This document shows positions 53,032-61,945 of a stretch of 64,000 nt of DNA, one piece after another. The notes under the pieces were generated by a model. The model did no database searches. It saw nothing but the letters and a program-made list of their open reading frames with translations, and was not told the DNA's origin. Source of the DNA: Noviherbaspirillum malthae (GTDB taxonomy: Bacteria > Pseudomonadota > Gammaproteobacteria > Burkholderiales > Burkholderiaceae_D); contig NZ_JACYXF010000028.1 in NCBI RefSeq assembly GCF_015352985.1, positions 1 to 64,000 of the forward strand, given 5' to 3'. The stretch's first letter is position 1, and every line of letters begins with the position of its first letter. A program made the translations under genes and the position numbers.

Positions 53032-53823
53032 CTACTCGTCACGGCCATCCAGCTGGTGTGCTTCTGGCAATACAGCGGTTGCCGCATCCTCCTTCAAGCT
53101 TATCCCGGTGAGACGCAGGCGCAGCGCTGCCTGCAGAAGAAAAGCCAGCTTGTGGGCGGCGGCGTCGTACCCGAGACCCTCGGGACGGATGTTGGAAAGG
53201 CAATTGCGCTCGCTGTCCATCCGTCCGCGGCGGGGTGCGTAGGTGAGATAGACGCCGAGGCTGTCGGGGGAGCTTAAGCCGGGACGCTCGCCGATCAGCA
53301 CCGCGACCAGTGTTGCGCGGAACGCCTCGCCGATGTCGTCGCCGAGCGCAACCCGCCCCTGCCTTGCGATGACCACGGGTGTCTGCGCCCAGTCGGCGGC
53401 GAAGCGCCTGCGCAGCGCCTGCAGCAGCGGCAAGGCATGGCGCTGAACCGCAATGGCCGACAAGCCGTCGGCAATGACGATCGCAAGTTCCGCCGCCGGC
53501 GGCGCACTTTCCAGCGCAAGCCGGTCGTCCTCATTGAGGCGCCGCCCCAGGTCCGGACGCTTCAGATAGGTGCCGCGGTCGGAAGCCATGCTGCGCGCGC
53601 GGTAATGCAGGAAGCCCGCCGCGCCCAGTTCGCACGCCAACGCGTCCTCGTCGAGCGCGCAGTGCACCGCGTCGCGCGCCTGCGCATGGGCCAGTCCGAA
53701 CCGCAGCACTTCTGCGCTGGGCAGGCTGCCGCCGGCGCGGCCAAGCGCAATGCGCGCCGGCGTCCTGGAACGCAAAGCCTGCCAGGGATCGCGGCGGATC
53801 AGCGGGTCGGATGGCTTGGTCAT
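53032..53823 (-). CDS. eutC: Ethanolamine ammonia-lyase small (light) subunit
   Basis: A 263-residue EutC. It contributes to the adenosylcobalamin-binding pocket of the EutBC complex, which converts ethanolamine to acetaldehyde and ammonia. Family landmarks are ARIALGRAGGSLPSAEVLRF, DRGTYLKRPDLGRRLNE, IVIADGLSA and LIGERPGLSSPDSLGVYLTY. Its start overlaps the eutB stop by 4 bases. N-terminal region is short, as in non-microcompartment versions. Confidence 0.93.
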   Translation of the reverse strand: MTKPSDPLIRRDPWQALRSRTPARIALGRAGGSLPSAEVLRFGLAHAQARDAVHCALDEDALACELGAAGFLHYRARSMASDRGTYLKRPDLGRRLNEDDRLALESAPPAAELAIVIADGLSAIAVQRHALPLLQALRRRFAADWAQTPVVIARQGRVALGDDIGEAFRATLVAVLIGERPGLSSPDSLGVYLTYAPRRGRMDSERNCLSNIRPEGLGYDAAAHKLAFLLQAALRLRLTGISLKEDAATAVLPEAHQLDGRDE

Positions 53824-55199
53824 GCCAGGCTCCCCTGCAGCAGCGGATGCCGTGCGTCCACCGCGCGCAGCCGGCCCGCCGCATCGGTGATGCCGATACC
53901 TTGCAGCCAGGCCTCGAATTCCGGCGCGCGCTTGAGCCCGAGCACCTCCCGCAGATACAGCGCGTCGTGAAACGATGTGCTCTGGTAGTTGAGCATGATG
54001 TCGTCCGCGCCCGGCACGCCCATGATGAAGTTCACGCCGGCGGCGCCAAGCAGCGTGAGCAGCGTATCCATGTCGTCCTGGTCCGCTTCGGCATGATTGG
54101 TATAGCAGATGTCGCAGCCCATCGGCACCCCCAGCAGCTTGCCGCAGAAATGATCCTCCAGCCCGGCGCGGATGATCTGCTTGCCGTCGTACAGGTATTC
54201 GGGGCCGATGAAGCCGACCACGCTATTGGTGAGCAGCGGCTTGAGTTCGCGCGCCACCGCATAGGCGCGCGCTTCGCAGGTCTGCTGGTCGACGCCATGG
54301 TGGGCGCCGGCGGACAAGGCGCTGCCCTGGCCGGTTTCCAGATACATTACGTTGTCGCCCAGCGTACCGCGCTTCAATGACAATGCGGCCTCGCGCGCTT
54401 CGCGCAGCAGCGCCAGCGATATGCCGAAGCCGGCATTGGCCTTCTCGGTGCCGGCCACCGACTGGAATACCAGATCGAGCGGCGCGCCCTGCTCGATGGC
54501 CTTGATCTGGGTGGTGACATGGGTGAGCACGCAGCTTTGCATCGGGATATGGAAGCGGCTGCGAAGCTCGTCCATCATGCGCCAGAGATTCATCATCGTC
54601 GCCAGCGCATCGCTTGCCGGATTGATGCCGACCACGGCATCGCCGGCTCCGTACATCAATCCATCCAGGATGCTGGCGCCGATGCCCTGCAGGTCATCGG
54701 TCGGATGGTTGGGCTGCAGCCGCACGGCGAGGTGGCCGGGCAGGCCGATGGTGGTGCGAAAGCGGATCACGACATGACACTTGCGCGCCGCCAGGATCAG
54801 ATCCTGATTGCGCATGAGCTTGCTGACGGCAGCCGCCATCTCCGGCGTGATGCCCGGCGCGCAGGCAGCCAGCGTGCCGGCATCGGTGGTCTCATGCAGC
54901 AGCCAGTCGCGGAACTCGCCGACCGTCAGGTGAGCGACGGGTGCAAATGCCGCGCTGTCATGGCTGTCGATGATCAGGCGCGTCACCTCATCGCTTTCAT
55001 AGGGAACCAGGGCTTCCTGAAGAAATGCCCGCAGCGGCAGCTCGGACAGGGCCATCCTTGCCGCCATTCTTTCTTCGTCAGACTGCGCGGCCAGTGCGGC
55101 AAGATGGTCGCCGGAACGCGCCGGACTCGCCTTGGCCAGCAGCGTGGCGAGATCGGCAAACGTGTAGGTGACGGCGCCTATGCCGGTGCGGTAAGCCAT
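53820..55199 (-). CDS. eutB: Ethanolamine ammonia-lyase large (heavy) subunit
   Basis: A 459-residue EutB of normal length, the catalytic barrel of the B12-dependent lyase. Landmarks are PLRAFLQEALVPYESDEVTR, RLQPNHPTDDLQGIGASILD, GDAVVGINPASD and VGFIGPEYLYDGKQIIRAGL. ATG at 55199 has GGGAA 6 bases upstream; the GTG at 55205 is less likely. No eutA reactivase, microcompartment or aldehyde dehydrogenase gene adjoins. The pair therefore serves nitrogen acquisition, with acetaldehyde handled elsewhere. No cobalamin riboswitch was recognised upstream. Confidence 0.94.
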   Translation of the reverse strand: MAYRTGIGAVTYTFADLATLLAKASPARSGDHLAALAAQSDEERMAARMALSELPLRAFLQEALVPYESDEVTRLIIDSHDSAAFAPVAHLTVGEFRDWLLHETTDAGTLAACAPGITPEMAAAVSKLMRNQDLILAARKCHVVIRFRTTIGLPGHLAVRLQPNHPTDDLQGIGASILDGLMYGAGDAVVGINPASDALATMMNLWRMMDELRSRFHIPMQSCVLTHVTTQIKAIEQGAPLDLVFQSVAGTEKANAGFGISLALLREAREAALSLKRGTLGDNVMYLETGQGSALSAGAHHGVDQQTCEARAYAVARELKPLLTNSVVGFIGPEYLYDGKQIIRAGLEDHFCGKLLGVPMGCDICYTNHAEADQDDMDTLLTLLGAAGVNFIMGVPGADDIMLNYQSTSFHDALYLREVLGLKRAPEFEAWLQGIGITDAAGRLRAVDARHPLLQGSLA

Positions 55200-55627
55200 G
55201 TCCACTTCCCGAAAGGGTATTCATGAGATTGACGGCGTGGCTGCTTGCATGCAGCTGCATCATCCAGCGCTGGCAGGGATGCTGCGTCGCACAAACCGAT
55301 ATGCGCCACGGCGGGCTCTGCCTGGAAACATTCTGGGATGGATGCTGCGCAGGGATGTTGATCTAAGGCAGAACGAAAGTTTCGCCCAGCCGCATTGTGA
55401 AAAAGTACGAAACGGATGCACAAATGGAGGCACTCAAGGGCAAATGAGCAGGTGCAAGCCAGGAAAAAGCGCGAAGCCGGAAATTCTATCCGTTTTTTCA
55501 TGTTGCAATGCGGCTTGACTATTCATGCAGGCGGCGCAATCTTGGCGTGCTTGTCCATGTGCATTACTACAAGTACTAAACACACCGCCACAGACAAGTT
55601 TCGACACGCCAATAATGAGGAGACAAC
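55200..55627. other. Divergent intergenic region between eutB and the TRAP operon
   Basis: About 430 bases without a supported gene. It must hold both promoters. I looked for a cobalamin riboswitch and sigma-54 elements and saw neither clearly. A run of AT-rich sequence (55555-55620) precedes the TRAP receptor gene and is its likely promoter. Confidence 0.4.
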
Positions 55628-56776
55628 ATGAAGAACGGTAAAAAGACAGAAAAAGCAGCACAGGCAAATTCACGTCGGCGTTTTTTCGGCAAGGCTGCAG
55701 CGGGCACGACCGCGGTAGCCATGCCCATGATCGCCACCGCGCAGACGCCCACCCAGTTCCGCTTCCAGAGCACATGGCCAAGCAAGGATATCTTCCACGA
55801 ATATGCCAATGACTTCGCCAAGAAGGTCAACGACATGACGGGTGGCGAACTCAAGATCGAGGTACTCCCTGCAGGCGCTGTCGTGCCGGCCTTCGGCCTG
55901 CTCGATGCCGTGTCCAAGGGGACGCTCGACGGCGGCCATGGCGTGATGGGCTACAACTACGGCAAGCAGGCGGCGATCGCATTGTGGACCTCGGGCCCGG
56001 CCTACGGCATGGATGCCAACATGGTGCTGGCATGGCACAAATACGGCGGTGGCAAGGAACTGCTCGCCAAGCTCTACGACTCGATCGGCGCCAACGTCGT
56101 GTCCTTCCTGACCGGCCCGATGCCGACCCAGCCACTGGGATGGTTCAAGAAACCGGTGACCAAGCGCGAAGACTTCAAGGGATTGAAATACCGCACCAAC
56201 GGACTGGCGATCGACCTCTTCACGTCGATGGGCGCGGCGGTCAATGCCCTGCCGGGCGGCGAGATCGTGCCCGCGCTCGACCGCGGCCTGCTCGACGGCG
56301 CGGAGTTCAACAACGCCTCGTCGGACCGGGTGCTGGGCTTCCCGGATGTCTCCAAGGTCTGCATGCTGCAAAGCTTCCATCAAAGCTCCGAGCAGTTCGA
56401 GATCACCTTCAACAAGACCAAGTACAACGCCCTGCCGGCCAAGCTCAAGGCGATCATCGACAATGCGGTCGAAGCCGCTTCCTCGGACATGTCGTGGAAG
56501 GCGGTAGACCGCTATTCCCAGGACTACATCGCACTGCAGACCAAGGACAACGTCAAGTTCTACAAGACGCCCGACGCCTTCCTGCAGGAGCAGCTGAAGG
56601 TATGGGATGAAGTCATTGCCAAGAAGCGCGAAGGCAATCCGCTGTTCCAGGAAGTCGAGAAATCGATGCGCACCTTCGCCGAGCGCGCGGTGAAATGGGA
56701 CATGGATACCAACAATCCGCGCCGCATGGCCTTCAACCACTACTTCGGCAAGAAGACCACGCCAACCAAGAGCTAA
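55628..56776 (+). CDS. TRAP transporter periplasmic substrate-binding protein (DctP/TakP-like, Tat-exported)
   Basis: A 382-residue receptor. A Tat signal SRRRFFGKAAAGTTAVAMPM spans about residues 15-34, with cleavage near TAQT. The mature part has FRFQSTWPSKDIFHEYANDF, the LKYRTNGLAIDLF motif with the carboxylate-binding Arg, and GGEIVPALDRGLLDGAEFNN. It resembles TakP-type receptors for 2-oxo acids or similar carboxylates. GAGGAG precedes the ATG. It is the first gene of a dctPQM-type operon and is separated from the small permease by 145 bases with a hairpin. Ligand not determined. Confidence 0.9.
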   Translation: MKNGKKTEKAAQANSRRRFFGKAAAGTTAVAMPMIATAQTPTQFRFQSTWPSKDIFHEYANDFAKKVNDMTGGELKIEVLPAGAVVPAFGLLDAVSKGTLDGGHGVMGYNYGKQAAIALWTSGPAYGMDANMVLAWHKYGGGKELLAKLYDSIGANVVSFLTGPMPTQPLGWFKKPVTKREDFKGLKYRTNGLAIDLFTSMGAAVNALPGGEIVPALDRGLLDGAEFNNASSDRVLGFPDVSKVCMLQSFHQSSEQFEITFNKTKYNALPAKLKAIIDNAVEAASSDMSWKAVDRYSQDYIALQTKDNVKFYKTPDAFLQEQLKVWDEVIAKKREGNPLFQEVEKSMRTFAERAVKWDMDTNNPRRMAFNHYFGKKTTPTKS

Positions 56777-56812
56777 GCCTCTTGTAGCCCTGTATTGCGG
56801 CAATGCGCCAGT

Positions 56813-56844
56813 CCGGCACCGTTCGCTCATGCGGATGGTGCCGG
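56813..56844 (+). other. Intercistronic hairpin in the TRAP operon
   Basis: CCGGCACC (56813-56820) pairs with GGTGCCGG (56837-56844) around a 16-base loop, 37 bases after the receptor stop. No T tract follows. Such hairpins often protect the receptor mRNA or attenuate the permease genes, matching the need for excess receptor. Confidence 0.5.
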
Positions 56845-56921
56845 CGCGCGCTCATGCCGGAAGGGCGAACTGAAATGCCGCCCTCGCGAAGCGGCAGCGT
56901 TTTCTTCATTGGAGCTTCGAC

Positions 56922-57548
56922 ATGCAAAAACTCCTGCTCACCATCGACAGGATAAGCACATGGATCGGCCATGCATTCTCCTGGCTCATCCTGGTGCTCA
57001 CAATACAGATATCGTGGGAAGTCTTCTCGCGTTATGTGCTCAATCGCCCCAACCCCTGGGCTTTCGACCTGATGATCATGATGTACGGTACCGTCTTCAT
57101 GATGGCCGGCGCCTATACCCTGGCCAAGAACGGCCATGTGCGCGGCGACGTGCTCTACGGCTTCTTCCCGCCGCGGCTGCAGGCCGGACTCGATCTGGTG
57201 CTGTATTTCGTCTTCTTCATTCCCGGTGTCGTGGCGCTGGTCTGGGCCGGTTATACCTATGCCGAGGAATCCTGGGCCATCAACGAAACCTCGAATATCA
57301 CGGCCAACGGGCCGCCGCTGTATCCCTTCAAGACAGTGATACCGATTGCCGGCATCTTCCTGCTTTTCCAGGGCCTGGTGGAAATCGTGCGCTGCGTCCA
57401 GTGCCTGCAGATGGGCGACTGGCCCTCGCGCGAGGAAGACGTGGAAGAAGTGGACGTCGACAAGCTCAAGGAAATGGTCAATGTCAGCGACGAAGAGATC
57501 GCAGGCCTCGACAAGATCGTGACGAACCAGCAGGGAGGACGCAAATGA
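56922..57548 (+). CDS. TRAP transporter small permease (DctQ-like)
   Basis: A 208-residue inner-membrane protein with four helices. The family signature is SWEVFSRYVLNRPNPWAFDL, and KNGHVRGDVLYGFFPPRLQA follows. A longer than usual acidic C-terminal tail (about 170-208, SREEDVEEVDVDKLKEMV) is cytosolic. The stop overlaps the large permease start by 4 bases. Start at ATG 56922 is preceded by TTGGAGC. Confidence 0.9.
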   Translation: MQKLLLTIDRISTWIGHAFSWLILVLTIQISWEVFSRYVLNRPNPWAFDLMIMMYGTVFMMAGAYTLAKNGHVRGDVLYGFFPPRLQAGLDLVLYFVFFIPGVVALVWAGYTYAEESWAINETSNITANGPPLYPFKTVIPIAGIFLLFQGLVEIVRCVQCLQMGDWPSREEDVEEVDVDKLKEMVNVSDEEIAGLDKIVTNQQGGRK

Positions 57549-59515
57549 GAAAGGAAGTCTGGTTTGGACTATCGATCATGGCCATGATCGTGGTCGGCAT
57601 CTTTGTCCTGATGCCGGCGCCGTCGGACATGACCAACGGCCATCTCGGCCTGCTGATGCTGGCGCTGATCGTGATTGCCATCATGCTCGGCTTTCCCACG
57701 GCGTTTACGCTGATGGGCATGGGCGTCGTGTTCACCTGGTTTGCCTACCGCAATGTCAACCCGGACCTTGCGGTACAGCAGACGCTCGACCTGATGGTGC
57801 AGCGCGCCTATGCGGTCATGGCCAACGATGTGCTGATATCGGTGCCGCTGTTCGTGTTCATGGGCTATCTGGTGGAACGCGCCAACCTGATCGACAGGCT
57901 GTTCAAGAGCCTGCATCTGGCAATGGCGAGAGTGCCGGGTTCGCTGGCGGTCGCGACCGTGGTGACCTGCGCCATTTTCGCCACCGCCACCGGCATCGTG
58001 GGCGCGGTGGTGACGCTGATGGGGCTGCTTGCGATGCCGGCGATGCTCAAGGCCGGCTACAACGTCAAGCTGGCTGCCGGCGCCATCACGGCGGGCGGCT
58101 GCCTCGGCATCCTGATTCCGCCGTCGGTATTGCTGATCGTCTATGGTGCGACGGCAGGCGTCTCGGTGGTCAAGCTGTATGCCGGCGCCTTCTTCCCGGG
58201 CATCATGCTGGCGCTGCTGTATGTCGGCTATGTGATCGTCATTGCCAAGATCAAGCCGCAATGGGCGCCTCCGCTGCCGGAACAGGACAGGCTGATCCCC
58301 GTGCCGAGCCATGTGCCGGCAATCGGCCGCACCGGTCGCAGCAATGCCTTCGGCGGCCTGGTGACGGCATTGAAGGGACGCTCCAACGCCGGGGTCCCGA
58401 CGCGCGTCATCCTGTCGCAGCTGTTCATCGCGCTGCTGCCGGCGCTGGCGTTCGCCGCGATCATGGGGTTCAGCTATCAGGTGGTCACGCAAAAGAAGGC
58501 AGCCGCCGATACCGAGCTCATTGAAATGGGCACCGGCCACAACGACACCGGCTCCGACATGGGCAGCGACGGCGGACTTGCCGAGCCCCCGGTCGAGGGA
58601 GGACTTGCGGAGCCGCCGGTGGAAGGCGGGCTTGCCGAACCGCCGCAGGAAGGCGAACCGAAAGCGCAGTCCCCTGCAGGTGTCAGCGAGGCACCGGTAG
58701 CGAAGGAGGCTGCACCGGCCAATACACCAGCGGCGGCGTCCGCGGAAGAGACGCAAGACAGCAAGGCACCGTCCGGTTACTGGATCGCCTTTGCCATCGG
58801 ACTGGCGGCACTGGCAATCTTCTATGCGTTTCTCAGCTTTGCCCGGCTTGAAGTCTTCAAGATGCTGCTCGCCTCGTTCTTCCCGCTCGCACTGCTGATT
58901 CTTGCCGTGCTCGGCGCGATCGTGTTCGGCCTGGCTACGCCGACCGAGGCCGCGGCGATGGGCTCCATGGGCGGCCTGCTGCTGGCGGCAGCCTACCGCA
59001 GGCTGAACTTCGGCGTGCTCAGGGAATCGGTGTATCTGACGGCCAAGACCAGCGCGATGGTGTGCTGGCTGTTCGTCGGTTCCAGCATCTTCTCGGCGGC
59101 GTTCGCGCTCCTGGGCGGACAGGAAATCATCAACAGCTGGGTGCTGTCGATGGATCTGACGCCGCTGCAGTTCATGATCCTGGCGCAGGTGGTCATCTTC
59201 CTGCTGGGCTGGCCGCTGGAATGGACGGAGATCATCGTGATCTTCATGCCGATCTTCATTCCGCTGCTGGGACATTTCAATATCGACCCGCTGTTCTTCG
59301 GACTGCTGGTGGCATTGAATCTGCAGACAGCCTTCCTGTCGCCGCCGGTGGCAATGGCAGCTTTCTACCTGAAGGGCGTGTCGCCGCCGCATGTGACGCT
59401 GAACCAGATCTTCCTCGGCATGCTGCCGTTCATGGCGATACAGATCTTCGCCCTGATCCTGCTGTATACCTTCCCGGCAATCGGCCTGTGGCTGCCGGAG
59501 TTGCTGTACAAGTAA
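57545..59515 (+). CDS. TRAP transporter large permease (DctM-like) with repeat-bearing insertion
   Basis: A 656-residue inner-membrane protein, longer than the usual 425-450 for DctM. The first block (about 1-320) has LMVQRAYAVMANDVLISVPL, ATVVTCAIFATATGIVGAVV and GILIPPSVLLIVYGATAG. A hydrophilic insertion (about 325-415) has three exact-phase 9-residue repeats of GGLAEPPVE type (343-369), then a Pro/Ala/Glu-rich run. The last block (about 418-656) has GLATPTEAAAMGSMG and WTEIIVIFMPIFIPLL. The Na+-coupled translocator is encoded here. The insertion lies in a loop between helices. The transporter substrate is inferred to be a carboxylate. Confidence 0.88.
   Translation: MRKEVWFGLSIMAMIVVGIFVLMPAPSDMTNGHLGLLMLALIVIAIMLGFPTAFTLMGMGVVFTWFAYRNVNPDLAVQQTLDLMVQRAYAVMANDVLISVPLFVFMGYLVERANLIDRLFKSLHLAMARVPGSLAVATVVTCAIFATATGIVGAVVTLMGLLAMPAMLKAGYNVKLAAGAITAGGCLGILIPPSVLLIVYGATAGVSVVKLYAGAFFPGIMLALLYVGYVIVIAKIKPQWAPPLPEQDRLIPVPSHVPAIGRTGRSNAFGGLVTALKGRSNAGVPTRVILSQLFIALLPALAFAAIMGFSYQVVTQKKAAADTELIEMGTGHNDTGSDMGSDGGLAEPPVEGGLAEPPVEGGLAEPPQEGEPKAQSPAGVSEAPVAKEAAPANTPAAASAEETQDSKAPSGYWIAFAIGLAALAIFYAFLSFARLEVFKMLLASFFPLALLILAVLGAIVFGLATPTEAAAMGSMGGLLLAAAYRRLNFGVLRESVYLTAKTSAMVCWLFVGSSIFSAAFALLGGQEIINSWVLSMDLTPLQFMILAQVVIFLLGWPLEWTEIIVIFMPIFIPLLGHFNIDPLFFGLLVALNLQTAFLSPPVAMAAFYLKGVSPPHVTLNQIFLGMLPFMAIQIFALILLYTFPAIGLWLPELLYK
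58571..58651 (+). repeat. Three 27-bp tandem repeats inside the TRAP large permease
   Basis: Units 58571-58597, 58598-58624 and 58625-58651 each encode GGLAEPPVE (last one GGLAEPPQE). They differ mostly at third codon positions, so the protein repeat is older than a very recent slippage or is held by selection. Confidence 0.8.
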
Positions 59516-59530
59516 GCGCCTGACAGGCAT

Positions 59531-59560
59531 GCGGCTGGCAAGCACTCACCTGCCAGCCGC
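59531..59560. terminator. Hairpin after the TRAP operon
   Basis: GCGGCTGGCA (59531-59540) pairs perfectly with TGCCAGCCGC (59551-59560) around a 10-base loop, 16 bases after the permease stop. It is followed by ACCCCCCC rather than T residues, so it may be a Rho-type or mRNA-protecting end. Confidence 0.5.
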
Positions 59561-59665
59561 ACCCCCCCACCGCACGCTGTTTCCCGCGTCTCGCGATGGA
59601 ACCCTCACAGGGGCAAGTTCCACAGATTAGAAGTGCCTAATGGCAAATCTAATCGAGGAACATGC

Positions 59666-61945
59666 ATGGACAACACTTCGGTATCTCTCCAACCAGACAT
59701 TGCCTCCGCCGGGCAGGACATGGCCGTCGCCATTGATGCGCCTTCTGGCAAAACGCAGGATGCGTCGTCGGCGCTAGAGCCGGACTTCAGGGGAAGGAGC
59801 CCCTGCGTGGTTGCAAAACGCGATATCCCAGCGGGCGAGATAATCGCCCGCGTCTCCAAATGCATGCTACTCACTTCCGATGCCGCCGCCGCATCGCCGC
59901 CGGTGCGCCGCTTGCTCGAAAGCGGCGAGCCTTTCGCACAGGAAGTCTTGCTGGCGGTGTTCCTGCTTGAAGCCGGGCGTGGCGACGGAAGTCTCCATTA
60001 CCCAAGCATGTGGCAGGGACTGACGAGAGATCCACTATTCCTGCCCGCCCATGAACTGGACATGCTGCGCGGATCGTACGTTGTGCCGGCGCTGCACGCT
60101 TGCCGTGCGCAGTTTTCATCGGAATATGCGCGTCTGTCCGCGATTCTGCCCGACGGCGGAGCCGGTACGCTCGACGACTATCTGCGTGCGCGCAGCACCG
60201 TCATGGCGCATGCCCAGCCGATCGACACGGCACAGGGACAGGTCCTGGCCCTGCTGCCGGTACCGGCCATGTTCAGCCATGACGCCAACGCCTGCGCACG
60301 ATGGGAAAATGCGCCGCAGGAGTTCGTTCTGCGCGCGCAGCGCGCCGTCCAGATGGGCACGCGGCTGCCGCTGGCCTATAGCGCATGGGCCCGCAACGAA
60401 GCCCTTGCGCCGCTGGCTGCCCTGTACGACGGCGAATCGAACCGGAAGACCGATCTCGTTCTGCCGGAATCAGCCGCCGGATGGCCGGACCAGCATGCAA
60501 ATGAGCTGTTCGGAAACCTGCGTGACGGAAAACGGGTATTCAGGATTTCAAGCGATCATGATGATGCCTCGGCGCGCCAATTGCTGGCTTACCTGCGCAC
60601 AAGCTCCTGTCTGATCGTCAATACCGCGGACGGCGAAGCGCGCGTTGGCGAGGCGTTGAAAGAATTCATCGCCGGCGGGAGGACACGCCCCATCTGCCGC
60701 GACAGCGAACTTCTTGCAATGCAAACCTTGCGTGCGGCCTGCCAGCACCAGCTTCAGGGCTTCGGCTCCTCCATTCAGGAGGATGAACGACTGCTTGAGG
60801 AGCATGCATCGGGTTCCCTCCAGCACAGCATTACCGCCCTGCGGCTTCAGGAGAAGCGAATACTGGCTTCGTACATCGAGGTTGTCGATGCCGCGCTGCC
60901 GCTCCTTCGGAAGTACGATGAAAATTCCGGAACGACATTCTCCGACTATCTTGGACCCTTGGTCACGGACACGTCCGCAACGGAAAGGACGATCTTCGTC
61001 AGCATTGCGTCCTACCGCGACCCGCTCCTGTGGACCACGGTGAAGGAATGCGTGAACAATGCCGAGCGCCCGGATCTCCTGCGCTTCGGCATCGTTGATC
61101 AAAACGATGCCGACGCCGGCGATGACCTTGCCCGCCTGTCATTCGCGCAGCATATCCGCTATGTGAACATCAAGCCGCGCGACAGCAGGGGCGCATGCTG
61201 GGCCCGGTCAATTGCATTCGGCCTGTATGACAATGAGGATTATCTTCTTCAGATCGACTCGCACACGATCTTCGACCGCGGCTGGGACCGCATTCTGAAG
61301 ACCCAGCTTGAAGAGCTTTCCGAGAACAATCCGAGAAGCATCCTCTCCTGCTACCCGTGGGCATTTGAAATCGAAGACGGGCAGGCGGTACGCAAGATCA
61401 ATTCGCAGGGCACGCTGGCACTGCGCCCGGTACCGAACTCGACGCTGACGGAAGACTCGCCGGTGATGCTGTTTCACCCAGTTGCCCAGCCAATGACTGC
61501 GCATTATTACGCCTTTGAGTTGAGCGGCAATTTTCTTTTTACCCTCGGCAGCTTTATCGACGAAGTTCCTTACGATCCTCACCTGTATTTCCATGGCGAG
61601 GAACAGAACCTCACGATACGAGCTTATACCCACGGCTGGGACATGTACCACCCGCGCGTGATCCCTCTTTACCACCTTTACAAGAAACCCGAACGCGTTG
61701 AGGGAGACACCCCCAGGCATTGGGATGACAAGGACAACGAGTCCCGGCAGACGGTCTGGTGGAAGCTGGAGGACGCGTCGAAGCGCCGGATGTGCCAGCT
61801 GCTCTATACGAACTCAGTCAAGGGGGCTTACGGACTCGGCAGCGTGCGCAGCCTGGATGACTTTTCGGCGTACAGCGGGATCGACTACCGTCAGCGCACC
61901 GTCAATCCGCGCGAGCAGGTTCCGGTGCCGGACACACAGATTTGA
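59666..61945 (+). CDS. SET domain (SETD3/Rubisco LSMT-like) fused to GT60-like GlcNAc-type glycosyltransferase
   Basis: A 759-residue cytosolic-looking protein with no signal or membrane helix. The N-terminal part (about 45-270) has the LSMT/SETD3 SET layout: VVAKRDIPAGEIIARVSKCM, LAVFLLEAGRGDGSLHYPSM, PAMFSHDANACARWEN and LAYSAWARNEALAPLAALYD. A helical linker follows (about 300-430). The C-terminal part (about 440-700) is a GlcNAc-transferase (GT60/Skp1-type) domain: IFVSIASYRDPLLWTTV, QIDSHTIFDRGWD with D531-x-H, FHGEEQNLTIRAYTHGWDMY with E645-E646, and a closing H of PLYHLYKK. The SET half would methylate Lys or His and the GT half glycosylate a hydroxyl-bearing protein or small molecule. 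ATG at 59666 has GAGGAA upstream. A GT4 gene follows after about 410 bases. Confidence 0.85.
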   Translation: MDNTSVSLQPDIASAGQDMAVAIDAPSGKTQDASSALEPDFRGRSPCVVAKRDIPAGEIIARVSKCMLLTSDAAAASPPVRRLLESGEPFAQEVLLAVFLLEAGRGDGSLHYPSMWQGLTRDPLFLPAHELDMLRGSYVVPALHACRAQFSSEYARLSAILPDGGAGTLDDYLRARSTVMAHAQPIDTAQGQVLALLPVPAMFSHDANACARWENAPQEFVLRAQRAVQMGTRLPLAYSAWARNEALAPLAALYDGESNRKTDLVLPESAAGWPDQHANELFGNLRDGKRVFRISSDHDDASARQLLAYLRTSSCLIVNTADGEARVGEALKEFIAGGRTRPICRDSELLAMQTLRAACQHQLQGFGSSIQEDERLLEEHASGSLQHSITALRLQEKRILASYIEVVDAALPLLRKYDENSGTTFSDYLGPLVTDTSATERTIFVSIASYRDPLLWTTVKECVNNAERPDLLRFGIVDQNDADAGDDLARLSFAQHIRYVNIKPRDSRGACWARSIAFGLYDNEDYLLQIDSHTIFDRGWDRILKTQLEELSENNPRSILSCYPWAFEIEDGQAVRKINSQGTLALRPVPNSTLTEDSPVMLFHPVAQPMTAHYYAFELSGNFLFTLGSFIDEVPYDPHLYFHGEEQNLTIRAYTHGWDMYHPRVIPLYHLYKKPERVEGDTPRHWDDKDNESRQTVWWKLEDASKRRMCQLLYTNSVKGAYGLGSVRSLDDFSAYSGIDYRQRTVNPREQVPVPDTQI

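Noticed and set aside
55200-55627. Cobalamin riboswitch upstream of eutB
   Set aside because: No B12-box-like conserved core or suitable helices were seen on the minus strand.
57569-59545. 658-codon minus-strand frame opposite the TRAP permease
   Set aside because: His/Gln/Arg-rich antisense shadow of a membrane protein gene.
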